Shown: positions 50,081 through 59,195 of the stretch, piece after piece
How the letters are laid out: every line of letters starts with the position of its first letter
Position numbering within the stretch: position 1 is the stretch's first letter
Origin: Paenibacillus qinlingensis
GTDB taxonomy: Bacteria; Bacillota; Bacilli; Paenibacillales; NBRC-103111
Length of the DNA stretch: 64,000 bases
NCBI RefSeq assembly: GCF_013204845.1
Contig: NZ_JABMKY010000005.1
Coordinates: 62,001 to 126,000, forward strand
Reading direction: 5' to 3'
Notes under the pieces: generated by a model
Told to the model about the DNA's origin: nothing
Database searches by the model: none
What the model saw: only the letters and a program-made list of their open reading frames with translations
Program-made: the position numbers and the translations under genes

Positions 50081-50095
50081 TGAGAACTATTCTCA
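50081..50095. promoter_or_regulatory. Fur-box-like operator of the siderophore locus
   Basis: TGAGAACTATTCTCA fits the 7-1-7 palindrome layout of Gram-positive Fur boxes (TGATAATnATTATCA-like) with near-perfect symmetry. It lies 50 nt before the AraC-type start and overlaps the region just upstream of a TATGAT -10 (50103-50108). Iron repression of the locus is inferred. Confidence 0.6.
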
Positions 50096-50144
50096 ATTGT
50101 GCTATGATAGTATCAATAGTTGGAAAGAAAGGAATGACCGATAT

Positions 50145-52115
50145 ATGAAAATTAACGACCATCTCGTGTTGTGGAATCATGTTCTCATCCGAGTGATGGA
50201 CGTTCGCCGCATGCTGCTGGAACCTGGTGAAGTGATGCGCGGTTATCGCGTCCCAACGAGTGCTTTCCTATATGTCACTGAAGGCAGTGCCCGACTTCAT
50301 ATAGACGGAATCGAAAGCCGCATGCAACGATTCCATGTTCTGCACGTTGGGAAGGGGCTTAGATTAGACATTGCAGCGGCCGAGCAGCTGGAGTATTTTA
50401 TGGTGCTGTACAAGGCAATATTGCCGCTTCCGAGCCGATATGAGCTGGTCCATCTCATGGAGCGCGAGAATCCATTCCAGCTGCGCTATAGTTTGTCGCC
50501 TAAGTATCCGATCTCTTGGTTGCAGAAGCTGGAGCATATGCATCAAATTTGGCAGGCACCCAGTCCGCTTGATAAATTTAAGGTGAAGACGTTATTCTAT
50601 CAATTGCTTTACGAGTTGGTAGAACAGTTACATGAACAAGGTGTGGAGATCATCCAGCCCGATCTTGTGAGTCAAGCCGTTTATTATATGGAGGAACATT
50701 ATCAGGAAGCGTTGTCGCTGGAAGAACTGGCTGACACGCTGGAATGTACGTCCAGACAATTGCTCCGTTTATTCAAAAGTCAGATGGGTACAAGTCCAAT
50801 CGAGTATTTGATCCAGCTGCGGGTGAACAAGGCGAAGGAGCTTCTCATCTATACCGACAGAACGCTGAAAGAGATTTCGGAGAGTGTCGGCTACGCGGAT
50901 AGTTATTATTTCAGTCGGATTTTCAAAAAGCAGGAAGGTGTATCTCCCAAAAGGTTTAAAGAGTCGAATGACCGTGAATTACGTCGTTATAATCCATTCC
51001 CGACGTCGACATATTCCATTGTGGCAAGCGGACTTAGACGCTATAGTAGTAATGGTTATGAGAATCATTATCACTATATGAAAGAGGGAAATGCACAGAT
51101 GTATAAAAAATCAAGAGCCTGGGTGACAACGATGGTCGTCATCTGTTTCGCATTAATGCTCAGCGCTTGTTCAACGGGATCAACGGTAACACCAGCCCCA
51201 ACCAATGGAGTGACACAGGCCCCAGCTACGAGCAGTTCTCCAACGGCCGCAGTAAATAAGGAAGCCGATACTACGCGCGTCATTAAACATGCGATGGGGG
51301 AAACGACAATTAAAGGTACACCATCCCGCGTCGTTATTTTGACCAATGAGGGGACGGAAGCGTTGCTTGCGGTTGGCGTGAAGCCGATTGGAGCTGTGAT
51401 GTCTTGGCTTGGCGAACCGTGGTATGACCATATTAAGAATGATATGCAGAATGTAACGGTAGTCGGAGATGAATTGCAGCCGAATCTTGAATTGATCGCT
51501 AGCTTGAAACCGGATTTGATTATCGGAAACAAAGTGAGACAGGAGAAAATTTACGATCAGCTGAAGCAAATTGCTCCTACAGTGTTCGCTGCGGACTTAG
51601 TTGGAGATTGGAAAGTCAATTTCAAACTTTACTCAGAAGCGGTAAACAAGAAGGATGAAGGCGAGAAAGCGATGGCTGCTTTCGATAAACGTGTAGCAGA
51701 AGTGAAAGCGAAGCTTGGCACGAAAGCGGCAACGAAAGTTTCGCTGGTGCGTTTCTCGGCATCGCAGGTGCGTATTTATCAGAAACAGACATTTGCCGGC
51801 GTACTGCTTGGCCAACTGGGCATTGCACGTCCCGAGTCACAGGACAAGGACTCTTTCATTGAAGTCTTGAATAAAGAAAATATCGCCAAAATGGACGGAG
51901 ATGTTCTGTTCTACTTCGTCACGGAAGCGAAAGGGAAGACAGATGCTGCGAATGTGGTGAAGGAATGGCAGAATGATCCGTTATTTAAAAACTTGAACGC
52001 AGCGAAAATAGGTAAAGTCATTCAAGTCGATGAAGGAATATGGAACTCTGCAGGTGGATACAAAGCGGCTAACTTGCTGTTGGATGAATTGATCAAGTAT
52101 TTCGATGTCAAATAA
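50145..52115 (+). CDS. AraC-type regulator in frame with an iron-siderophore-binding lipoprotein
   Basis: The start at 50145 follows AAAGGAA. Residues 1-270 form a cupin-like N-terminal part and an AraC double helix-turn-helix ending KKQEGVSPKRF. No stop follows. The same frame continues through about 40 residues and then MYKKSRAWVTTMVVICFALM and the lipobox LMLSAC. A Thr/Pro-rich linker and a FecB/FhuD-type periplasmic-binding domain follow (VVGDELQPNLELIASLKPDLIIG, DEGIWNSAGGYKAANLLLDEL). An internal ATG at 51099 with AGAGGG about 10 nt upstream could start the lipoprotein on its own. The product may thus be two proteins from one frame, or a membrane-spanning fusion with DNA-binding inside and siderophore-binding outside. 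Bacillus Btr (YbbB) joins similar domains but stays in the cytosol. The FecCD genes directly follow. Confidence 0.85.
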   Translation: MKINDHLVLWNHVLIRVMDVRRMLLEPGEVMRGYRVPTSAFLYVTEGSARLHIDGIESRMQRFHVLHVGKGLRLDIAAAEQLEYFMVLYKAILPLPSRYELVHLMERENPFQLRYSLSPKYPISWLQKLEHMHQIWQAPSPLDKFKVKTLFYQLLYELVEQLHEQGVEIIQPDLVSQAVYYMEEHYQEALSLEELADTLECTSRQLLRLFKSQMGTSPIEYLIQLRVNKAKELLIYTDRTLKEISESVGYADSYYFSRIFKKQEGVSPKRFKESNDRELRRYNPFPTSTYSIVASGLRRYSSNGYENHYHYMKEGNAQMYKKSRAWVTTMVVICFALMLSACSTGSTVTPAPTNGVTQAPATSSSPTAAVNKEADTTRVIKHAMGETTIKGTPSRVVILTNEGTEALLAVGVKPIGAVMSWLGEPWYDHIKNDMQNVTVVGDELQPNLELIASLKPDLIIGNKVRQEKIYDQLKQIAPTVFAADLVGDWKVNFKLYSEAVNKKDEGEKAMAAFDKRVAEVKAKLGTKAATKVSLVRFSASQVRIYQKQTFAGVLLGQLGIARPESQDKDSFIEVLNKENIAKMDGDVLFYFVTEAKGKTDAANVVKEWQNDPLFKNLNAAKIGKVIQVDEGIWNSAGGYKAANLLLDELIKYFDVK

Positions 52116-53124
52116 TTCGGCCTCTTTGCTCCATAAGCGCCAAAGCAAGATCATTGGATTGACGGCAGGAGCTGTGTTTCTGCTCGTACTAGCAACAGCT
52201 AGCGTGTTACTTGGCGCGCAAATGTTCGGGTTTAGCAATTTGTGGGAGAGTTACAGGCATTTCGACGGCTCGAACGAGCATCTGATTCTTAGAACGACCC
52301 GGGTGCCCCGGGTTCTGGTCGCAGCTGCCGTTGGCGCATGCCTCGCGGTAGCCGGCGCCGTTATGCAAGTGTTAACTCGAAACCCGTTGGCTTCACCTTC
52401 CGTATTCGGCATTAATGCTGGAGCTTCCCTATTTATCGTCATCGGGCTGGTCCTGTATGGATCGTCACTGACGATGAATTCGATGATTTGGATCGCTTTT
52501 GCCGGTGCCATGTTCGTCGCGGTTTGCGTCTACGCAATGGCTATGCGGGGCAGTTGGTTCGAGCCGGTCAAGTTGACGCTGGCTGGTGCGGCTATGGGGG
52601 CTTTTGCCTCGTCCATTACGTCTGGATTAATTCTGATTAATAAACAGTCGCTGGATACGGCCTTGTTCTGGATGATCGGCTCCGTATCGGGGAGGAAATT
52701 GGAGCATTTGTTTGCGGTAGCTCCCTACATGGCAATTGGTATTGGCCTCGCGCTGCTTTTATCCAATTCTCTTAACATTATCATGTTAGGCGAGGATAGT
52801 GCTCGGGGGCTGGGTCAAAGGGTGACACTTGTGCGGCTGCTGTCCTCTCTTGCGGTTGTCTTGCTTGCCGGGAGCTCAGTGTCAGCCGCCGGTCCAATCG
52901 CGTTCGTCGGACTGATCGTCCCACATCTGTGCCGGTCGCTGATTGGCCAAGATCATCGTTGGCTGCTGCCTTGCTGCGCCATATACGGAGCCGTGCTGCT
53001 TGTGGCGGCGGATCTTGCTGCGCGTTTCGTCCTGATGCCAAAGGAGGTTCCCGTCGGAATTGCGACGGCGATGCTCGGTGTTCCTTTTCTGGTACATGCA
53101 GCAAGGAGGAAGGAACATGACTAA
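52105..53124 (+). CDS. FecCD-family iron-siderophore permease (first)
   Basis: A 339-residue membrane protein with nine to ten hydrophobic segments. Family motifs: RTTRVPRVLVAAAVGACLAVAGAVMQVLTRNPLA and the ATPase-docking GEDSARGLGQRV, then GPIAFVGLIVPHLCRSLIGQDHR. The start overlaps the 3' end of the binding-protein frame by 11 nt, showing translational coupling. With its partner it forms the heterodimeric channel for a ferric siderophore. Confidence 0.92.
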   Translation: MSNNSASLLHKRQSKIIGLTAGAVFLLVLATASVLLGAQMFGFSNLWESYRHFDGSNEHLILRTTRVPRVLVAAAVGACLAVAGAVMQVLTRNPLASPSVFGINAGASLFIVIGLVLYGSSLTMNSMIWIAFAGAMFVAVCVYAMAMRGSWFEPVKLTLAGAAMGAFASSITSGLILINKQSLDTALFWMIGSVSGRKLEHLFAVAPYMAIGIGLALLLSNSLNIIMLGEDSARGLGQRVTLVRLLSSLAVVLLAGSSVSAAGPIAFVGLIVPHLCRSLIGQDHRWLLPCCAIYGAVLLVAADLAARFVLMPKEVPVGIATAMLGVPFLVHAARRKEHD

Positions 53125-54118
53125 CACACGATCTAGAAGATCCGTTCTAATCATTATTAGTTTACTTCTCGGGATGATCGTGCTTTCGATGTTCTGCCTC
53201 TCTGTCGGTAGTGTAAATATCCCGATGAGGGATGTCTTTCGCACGTTAACCGGGCAAAACATGGGAAGCTCAGAACTGATTCTCCTTAAATTCCGTCTAC
53301 CGCGAATTCTTGCCGCAATCTTAATCGGTGCGGCACTTGCTGTATCCGGCGCTCTGCTGCAGGGTGTGATTCGGAATCCACTCGCTTCACCGGACATTCT
53401 CGGCGTTACCGGTGGCGCATCGGCAGCAACTGTTGCCTTCCTCACACTGTTCTCTGGTTACAGCGTACATTGGGTACCAGTCGTTGCGGTGATCGGGGCG
53501 CTGCTTGCGGTCTTGATCAATTATACCCTTGCCTGGAAGCGAGGCGTATCGACCTACAGGCTTGTGCTCATTGGCCTTGGCCTCTCGACCGCTTTGGGAG
53601 CGCTGACCATGTTTTTGCTCATCAGTGGGCCGGCCTATTTAGCGGCCCAGGTGTTGAACTGGATGACGGGCAGCATCTACGGGATAAGCTGGAAGTATGT
53701 GGGAGTCATCTCTCCTTGGATTATTGTCTTTATCCCGCTTTCCTTTGTGTATGCCAAAGAACTGACGATTCAGTCCCTAGGCGATGCATTGGCTACGGGG
53801 CTTGGCAGCCGGCTCCAGATTACCCGCATCATGGTGCTGCTCTACAGTGTAGCACTCGCAGGTGCGGCTGTCGGGGTGGCAGGGATGATTTCATTCCTTG
53901 GCCTCATGTCCCCACATATCGCTCGCAGGCTCGTAGGCAATTCGTATTCGCTAGTGATTCCTGTTTCTGCTTTAGTCGGCGCGATTCTTCTTCTGTTGGC
54001 TGATTTGGCCGGACGTATGCTGTTCATGCCGCTAGACATACCAGCAGGGGTATTCACAGCGGGGATCGGCGCCCCGTTCTTCTTGTACTTATTATTCAAA
54101 CGTAAGCCGATTCATTGA
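53117..54118 (+). CDS. FecCD-family iron-siderophore permease (second)
   Basis: About 333 residues from the ATG at 53117, with AAGGAGGAAGG before it; it overlaps the first permease by 8 nt. Motifs: LLKFRLPRILAAILIGAALAVSGALLQGVIRNPLA, GDALATGLGSRLQ and AGMISFLGLMSPHIARRLVGN. It is the partner of the first permease. No ATPase gene of the FhuC/FecE type follows; a terminator comes next, so the ATPase must be encoded elsewhere. Confidence 0.92.
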   Translation: MTNTRSRRSVLIIISLLLGMIVLSMFCLSVGSVNIPMRDVFRTLTGQNMGSSELILLKFRLPRILAAILIGAALAVSGALLQGVIRNPLASPDILGVTGGASAATVAFLTLFSGYSVHWVPVVAVIGALLAVLINYTLAWKRGVSTYRLVLIGLGLSTALGALTMFLLISGPAYLAAQVLNWMTGSIYGISWKYVGVISPWIIVFIPLSFVYAKELTIQSLGDALATGLGSRLQITRIMVLLYSVALAGAAVGVAGMISFLGLMSPHIARRLVGNSYSLVIPVSALVGAILLLLADLAGRMLFMPLDIPAGVFTAGIGAPFFLYLLFKRKPIH

Positions 54119-54137
54119 TAAAAAGGCAGACATTGGT

Positions 54138-54170
54138 CGCCGGGCGTTAGCTGCCCGGCGGCCTTTTTTT
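54138..54170. terminator. Terminator between FecCD operon and convergent AraC gene
   Basis: CGCCGGGC (54138-54145) pairs with GCCCGGCG (54153-54160), loop of 7 nt, followed by a run of T. The minus-strand AraC gene ends inside this hairpin. Confidence 0.85.
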
Positions 54171-55016
54171 TCTATAATAACCAGGACTAATATTCATGAT
54201 AGATTTAAACGTTTTGGAGAAATGATGAACGTCCGTAAAGCCGCAGTAGTCGCTCACTTTCTGAATAGAGACGCCTTCGTTTATTAACTCCCGCGCATGC
54301 TCGATGCGTAAATGCAACAAATATTGGTAAGGCGTCGTGCCAAAATGCTGTTTGAAGAGTACATTAAATCTAGAAGGTGAAAGCCCGGCTCTCCTTGCCA
54401 TATCGATGACGTTAATGGGTTCGGAAATGTGGAAAGCAAAGTAAGACGTTATCCAGTTCAAAAAAGGCTGAGGCGATAACGATGCCGTTTGTGGTTTCAT
54501 GTAGATTTTGAATACAGACGTCAGCCATTCGTGGGCAAGCTGATTGGCTTCCATGACACCTATATACGTTTGTGACTGCCAGCACGCGATCATCTTCAGC
54601 ACCAGATCTCTCATTTTACTCGAGTGGGCTGTCTCCAGCTTAAAGGGAATCCGGAGATCCTGGCAATCATGCATCCTAGGTTGCATATAAGAGGTGTAGG
54701 GAGTCATGTCCAATTGCCCGGGTAGAGTTACAAAGCTGCTTTCTCTCAAAGGATTATAGAAAAAATCAAGATGAATATACGGATTAATCGTAGGGGTAAT
54801 CCCCTTAATGGTGTGCACATCACCAGGCTGAAACAGGCAAAGGTCGCCTTCGTTCAATAGATGTATGTCATTGCCCAGACGAATCTCAAACTGACCTTCT
54901 TGCACATAAAAGAGGATGTAATCCAGCAAGTTACGTTCTCCTAAAACAAACGGAGGCCGGATGGCATAACCCGCGATACGAATGAACGGAGCAATCGCAT
55001 AATTTTCTAAAATCAC
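54147..55016 (-). CDS. AraC-family regulator next to GH116 gene
   Basis: 289 residues, GTG start with GAGGTG upstream. The N-terminal cupin-like sensor reads ILFYVQEGQFEIRLGNDIHLLNEGDLCLFQPGDVH. The C-terminal double helix-turn-helix reads MARRAGLSPSRFNVLFKQHFGTTPYQYL and CGFTDVHHFSKTFKSIMNISPGYY. It is divergent from the GH116 gene and probably activates it in response to a sugar. Its stop codon lies within the FecCD terminator. Confidence 0.9.
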   Translation of the reverse strand: MILENYAIAPFIRIAGYAIRPPFVLGERNLLDYILFYVQEGQFEIRLGNDIHLLNEGDLCLFQPGDVHTIKGITPTINPYIHLDFFYNPLRESSFVTLPGQLDMTPYTSYMQPRMHDCQDLRIPFKLETAHSSKMRDLVLKMIACWQSQTYIGVMEANQLAHEWLTSVFKIYMKPQTASLSPQPFLNWITSYFAFHISEPINVIDMARRAGLSPSRFNVLFKQHFGTTPYQYLLHLRIEHARELINEGVSIQKVSDYCGFTDVHHFSKTFKSIMNISPGYYRKKRPPGS

Positions 55017-55161
55017 AAGCAGTACACCTCATCCTGGAAGCTAATGCAGTTGTTTTTTACATAAAAAAAGCGTCTTATCCACAAAGAATTCAATCTACTT
55101 TTCCATTATGATAAAGGGAGTTGATGACTTCAGTATATCATTTTACCAAGGGAGTAAATAC

Positions 55162-57744
55162 ATGAAAAACGCATATAAAGGCATAAAAACAAGAGAAATC
55201 AGTTTTCCTTTAGGTGGAATAGGAAGCGGATGTATTGGCTTGTCGGGGAATGGAAGATTAGTGGACTGGGAAATTTTTAATCGCCCGAGCAAAAAAAGTT
55301 TCAACGGTTTTAGTCACTTTGCTGTAAAGGCAGAGCGACATGGGAAAGTGGTGGATGCACGTGTGTTAAACGGAGATTTACAAACGTCTTACGTTGGTGA
55401 ATATGTTCGAAAAGCCCCCTTACATAGCGGATATGGCTTCGGACCAGAGAGCGAAACGATGGCAGGCATGCCGCATTTCGAAGAAGTCGAGTTCAGGGGA
55501 GAATTCCCTTTGGCCGAAATGTCGTTCACGGATTCGAAGTTCCCAGGTCGGATTGAATTAGTAGCATGGAACCCGTTCATTCCCCTTCAAGAGGACGATT
55601 CGAGTATACCGGCTGCTTTCTTCGAGTGGGAACTGGAGAATATAGGGGATGAACCGCTCACCTATACGCTATGTCTCTCTGCTGGTAATCCGATACCGAC
55701 CGATAAGATTGTACACCAATATAGCGAAAGCGATGGCATTCATTCGCTTAAGTTAGGATCAAACCAGTTTGACCCCGGAGATCCGTTCTATGGGGATATA
55801 ACGGTTGCTACAGATGCGGCACATATTAGCTACCAAGAATATTGGTATCGTGGCGGATGGTGCGATAATTTGGAGATGTTCTGGCATGACTTCACGCAGT
55901 TTGGGCACTTGTGCAACAGACTGTATCGCGAGGATGAGTCTCCCATGCGTAGGAAAGATACGGCCTCGCTAGCTGCGCATACGGAGCTGATGCCTGGCGA
56001 GAAGACAAAGATCAGATTCACAATTAGTTGGAATTTCCCGAATGTGAACAATTATTGGAATCCCAATCTGAATGGTCCTAACGTTTGGCGAAATTACTAT
56101 GCAACTCTGTTTGAGGATTCTCGGGCAAGTGCGCAGTATGCTCTCAGGCATTGGAATGATTTATACGAAGCAACAATTACATTTAAAGAAGCTCTGTTTT
56201 CTTCGACGGTGCCTGATGTTGTGAAAGATGCGGTTTCCGCGAATTTATCGGTTCTCAAGTCGGCGACGAGCTTACGTCTGACCGATGGTTCCTTTTACGG
56301 ATTTGAGGGCGTCATCGAGGATACTGGGTGCTGCGAAGGATCCTGTACACATGTGTGGAACTATGCATACGCGTTGCCATTTTTGTTCCCCAAACTGGAA
56401 CGCAGCATGAGAAATCTTGATTTCACGTACAACCAACGCGAGGATGGCAGAATGTCGTTCCGCTTGATGCTCCCGCTAGGACGCGAGAGGATGGACTTCC
56501 GTGCTTGTGCGGACGGACAATTCGGCGGAGTCATGAAAGCTTATCGAGATTGGAAAATCTCAGGAGATACGGCGTGGTTGCGTTCTGTCTGGCCCGCAAT
56601 CAAGCAATCAATTACTTACGCGTGGTCAGATTCCAATGAGGACAAATGGGATACCGAAAAGAGAGGAGTCCTTGTGGGCAGACAACACCATACATTGGAT
56701 ATGGAGCTTTATGGTCCCAACTCTTGGTTGAGCGGGTTTTATTTGGCTGCACTCAAAGCGGGAGCTGAGATGGCGGAATTCTTAGGTGATCAAGCGATAT
56801 CAGAGGAGTTCAGTAACTTATTTCATACCGGTAAAAAGTGGGTCGACGAGCACTTATTTAATGGTCAGTACTACGTTCAACAAGTGGATTTATCGGATAA
56901 ATCCTTGCTAGATCAATTCGACGTCGAAACGGTTCGTCAATATTGGAATGAGGAATTGGGTGAAATCAAATATCAGGTTGCCGAAGGCTGTGTTATCGAC
57001 CAGGTCATTGCACAGTGGCATGCAAATTTATCTGGGCTAGGAGAAATTTTTGATAGGGGTCAAACACGGACTGCGTTGCAATCGCTTTATCGTAATAATT
57101 TTAAAGTCAGTATGAGACAAGAGGCTAATACGTGGAGACTGTTCTCGCTGGGTGACGAGGGGGGACTCGTGATCTGCACATGGCCCGAAGGCATATATAA
57201 ACCCGCGATTCCATTGACGTACAACACGGAAACCATGACGGGCTTTGAATATCAAGCAGCCTCGCACATGATTCAGGAAGGATTCATCGAAGAGGGGATA
57301 TCCATCGTGGAAGCTATTCGTAATCGTTATGATGGCGAAAAGCGCAATCCGTGGAACGAAATAGAGTGTGGCAGTAATTACGCCAGATCGATGGCCAGCT
57401 ACTCCTTGCTGCAGGCTTTCAGCGGATTTGAGTACAATATGGTTGAAGGTATGATTGGTTTTACCCCCGTGCAATCAGAAGAGGAGATATTCCGCGCATT
57501 CTGGTCGCTCGATGCAGGCTGGGGGACCTTCGAGAAGAATTCGGAGGAAATGCTCCTACACATTTTAGGTGGGCAACTTGACTTAAAGGTATTTAAATTT
57601 CCTATGGAGCAACTCGTTGGAATTAAACAAATTCAAAGGAATGGCGCTAGCTTGGCGTACACAATAGAAGGAATTGAGATACGTTTTACTGGTGGGCTCA
57701 GGCTGGATGCGACGCATCCGCTTGTAATTAAGTTCTGCTCTTAA
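55162..57744 (+). CDS. GH116 glycosidase (bacterial GBA2-like beta-glucosidase/xylosidase)
   Basis: 860 residues from the ATG at 55162 (AAGGGAG upstream); the frame extends to 55108 without support. The N-terminal GH116 beta-sandwich begins KTREISFPLGGIGSGCIGLS and the catalytic (alpha/alpha)6 barrel starts near residue 340. The nucleophile Glu candidate is in YGFEGVIEDTG, followed by SCTHVWNYAYALPFLFPKLE. The acid/base Asp candidate lies in GRQHHTLDMELYGPNSWL. There is no signal peptide, so it acts inside the cell on imported beta-glucosides or beta-xylosides. The gene is preceded by the divergent AraC gene and followed by an isomerase gene. Confidence 0.9.
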   Translation: MKNAYKGIKTREISFPLGGIGSGCIGLSGNGRLVDWEIFNRPSKKSFNGFSHFAVKAERHGKVVDARVLNGDLQTSYVGEYVRKAPLHSGYGFGPESETMAGMPHFEEVEFRGEFPLAEMSFTDSKFPGRIELVAWNPFIPLQEDDSSIPAAFFEWELENIGDEPLTYTLCLSAGNPIPTDKIVHQYSESDGIHSLKLGSNQFDPGDPFYGDITVATDAAHISYQEYWYRGGWCDNLEMFWHDFTQFGHLCNRLYREDESPMRRKDTASLAAHTELMPGEKTKIRFTISWNFPNVNNYWNPNLNGPNVWRNYYATLFEDSRASAQYALRHWNDLYEATITFKEALFSSTVPDVVKDAVSANLSVLKSATSLRLTDGSFYGFEGVIEDTGCCEGSCTHVWNYAYALPFLFPKLERSMRNLDFTYNQREDGRMSFRLMLPLGRERMDFRACADGQFGGVMKAYRDWKISGDTAWLRSVWPAIKQSITYAWSDSNEDKWDTEKRGVLVGRQHHTLDMELYGPNSWLSGFYLAALKAGAEMAEFLGDQAISEEFSNLFHTGKKWVDEHLFNGQYYVQQVDLSDKSLLDQFDVETVRQYWNEELGEIKYQVAEGCVIDQVIAQWHANLSGLGEIFDRGQTRTALQSLYRNNFKVSMRQEANTWRLFSLGDEGGLVICTWPEGIYKPAIPLTYNTETMTGFEYQAASHMIQEGFIEEGISIVEAIRNRYDGEKRNPWNEIECGSNYARSMASYSLLQAFSGFEYNMVEGMIGFTPVQSEEEIFRAFWSLDAGWGTFEKNSEEMLLHILGGQLDLKVFKFPMEQLVGIKQIQRNGASLAYTIEGIEIRFTGGLRLDATHPLVIKFCS

Positions 57745-57977
57745 GCTGTCTAGGCTAGTAATTACATGATGATGAATCAGAACTTTGCATCACAAACAGT
57801 TCATCAACGCTTTTCGCTGTCCATTGAATTCGTGAGAAGCATTAAAAATGCCTATTTTCTTCGAAAGAAAAGTCAACTTTAAGAAAAGCATTGTTGATAT
57901 AGTAGGAGACAGAATCAGAAGTTGCTTGGGAACGTGTTATTAAGCCAAATAAACTTCATCCGTAGGAGGAGATATCA

Positions 57978-58835
57978 TTGAAATTTGCAGCATTTAGTGG
58001 TGTTTTTATAGCACACAGTATTCAAGAAGCTATGAAGTTAACCAAAAAGTTGGGCATGGATGGGATTGAAATTGCTGCTCGCGAGCCACATCTTTCCCCG
58101 ACAACCAGTACTCCGAGAATCCAGGAAATCAAGGCGCTAGCAGCGGATCTGGGACTGGAAATTCCGGTGCTTGCCGGATATATGGGCGGCTTCTCGACGG
58201 CTAGCGATCAAGAGTGTAAGCAAGCATTTGGCGATTTTAATCGTTTGTTGGACATTGGCGGAGAGCTGGGATCTTCCATGATTCGGGTATCCCCTGGAGG
58301 GCCCAATGCTTTCATGGCAGACGACTACCACTATGCCAAAGCGGCTCACTGGCTGAATAAATGTGCTGAGGCGGCTCAGAAACTTGACATGAAAATTGTG
58401 CTTGAAATTCATAATGAATCGCTAGTAGAAACCGTTGATAGCAGCTTGAAGCTATTGAATTTGATTGAACATGACAATGTTGGGATGATTCATGACGCTG
58501 GTAATATGTATATTACGGAAACGGATTATGGCAGGGATTCAATAGTGAATCTGGACAAGCATTTGTTCCATGTTCATGTTAAAGATGAAATTCGCGTGAC
58601 GGAGGTTGGTGCACCAGGCACTTTCCTTAACTTGACGCATCGCGGAGAAGAAGCGTTTCTGCAAAGTCGCTTGGGCGAGGGGGAAGCTGACCATCAACCT
58701 GTGTTCGATGCGCTCAAAGAAGTCGGTTATAACGGCTGGATCACCTTGGAATGCCATGCGCCATTTCCTGCCTACGAGCGGTTAATGTATGATTTGCAAG
58801 TAGTCAAGAACATGTTGTCTAGGGGACATGCTTGA
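57978..58835 (+). CDS. Sugar phosphate isomerase/epimerase (xylose-isomerase-like TIM barrel)
   Basis: 285 residues, TTG start with TAGGAGGAGA at good distance. AP-endonuclease-2/IolE-like TIM-barrel blocks include the metal-site Glu in KIVLEIHNES, MIHDAGNMYI, LFHVHVKDE (His and Asp) and WITLECHAPFPAYE. It likely isomerises or epimerises a sugar released by the GH116 enzyme. The 233-nt gap before it has no gene, so it may have its own promoter. Confidence 0.87.
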   Translation: MKFAAFSGVFIAHSIQEAMKLTKKLGMDGIEIAAREPHLSPTTSTPRIQEIKALAADLGLEIPVLAGYMGGFSTASDQECKQAFGDFNRLLDIGGELGSSMIRVSPGGPNAFMADDYHYAKAAHWLNKCAEAAQKLDMKIVLEIHNESLVETVDSSLKLLNLIEHDNVGMIHDAGNMYITETDYGRDSIVNLDKHLFHVHVKDEIRVTEVGAPGTFLNLTHRGEEAFLQSRLGEGEADHQPVFDALKEVGYNGWITLECHAPFPAYERLMYDLQVVKNMLSRGHA

Positions 58836-58896
58836 CCTATTCCGGCTGTAACACAAAAGCATCTTTTCTGATAACTCGGATATAGTGGCTATGAAA

Positions 58897-58928
58897 GGAC
58901 TCTCTGTGCAAGATGGAGAGTCCTTTTT
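58897..58928 (+). terminator. Terminator after isomerase gene
   Basis: GGACTCTC (58897-58904) pairs with GAGAGTCC (58916-58923), loop of 11 nt, followed by five T. Confidence 0.8.
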
Positions 58929-59119
58929 GCATTAAAAAAGGAAAACTTTTGACCAGTCGCCATACTTTCACCATGTTCGTTCTTACGGAAATAAGAGATG
59001 ATAGCTGTGGATGTAAGTACGGATGACTTTACCTAGGCTAGGATTTCAAATAGTCCGGCAGTGCTCACACATCTCTATGTGTTTGTATCCTGTATTGTCA
59101 TTTCGGCGTACATTCCCCA

Positions 59120-59195
59120 AATGCAGGGGTTCGAATCCCCTATCGTGTGGAACGATTAGCTCAGTGGTAGAGCACTCGACTTTTAATCGAGCAAA
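59120..59195 (+). ncRNA. Permuted tRNA-like RNA with UUU anticodon, upstream of Band-7 gene
   Basis: The parts of a tRNA occur in circularly permuted order. First comes a canonical T arm (stem 59125-59129/59137-59141, loop TTCGAAT). Then an acceptor-like stem ATCGT/ACGAT (59142-59146/59152-59156) is closed by a 5-nt loop GTGGA instead of being open. Next are TA, a D arm (GCTC, loop AGTGGTA, GAGC; 59159-59173), and an anticodon arm (CTCGA, loop CTTTTAA, TCGAG; 59175-59191) with anticodon TTT, as in tRNA-Lys. The break falls in the variable loop. No CCA or ordinary 3' half follows. Around it, 58929-59119 has a small hairpin at 59067-59082, and 59196-59461 shows no gene. The RNA lies 5' of and in the same direction as a Band-7/SPFH gene, an association reported for a tRNA-like RNA in surveys of RNA-repair systems. 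Confidence 0.7.
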
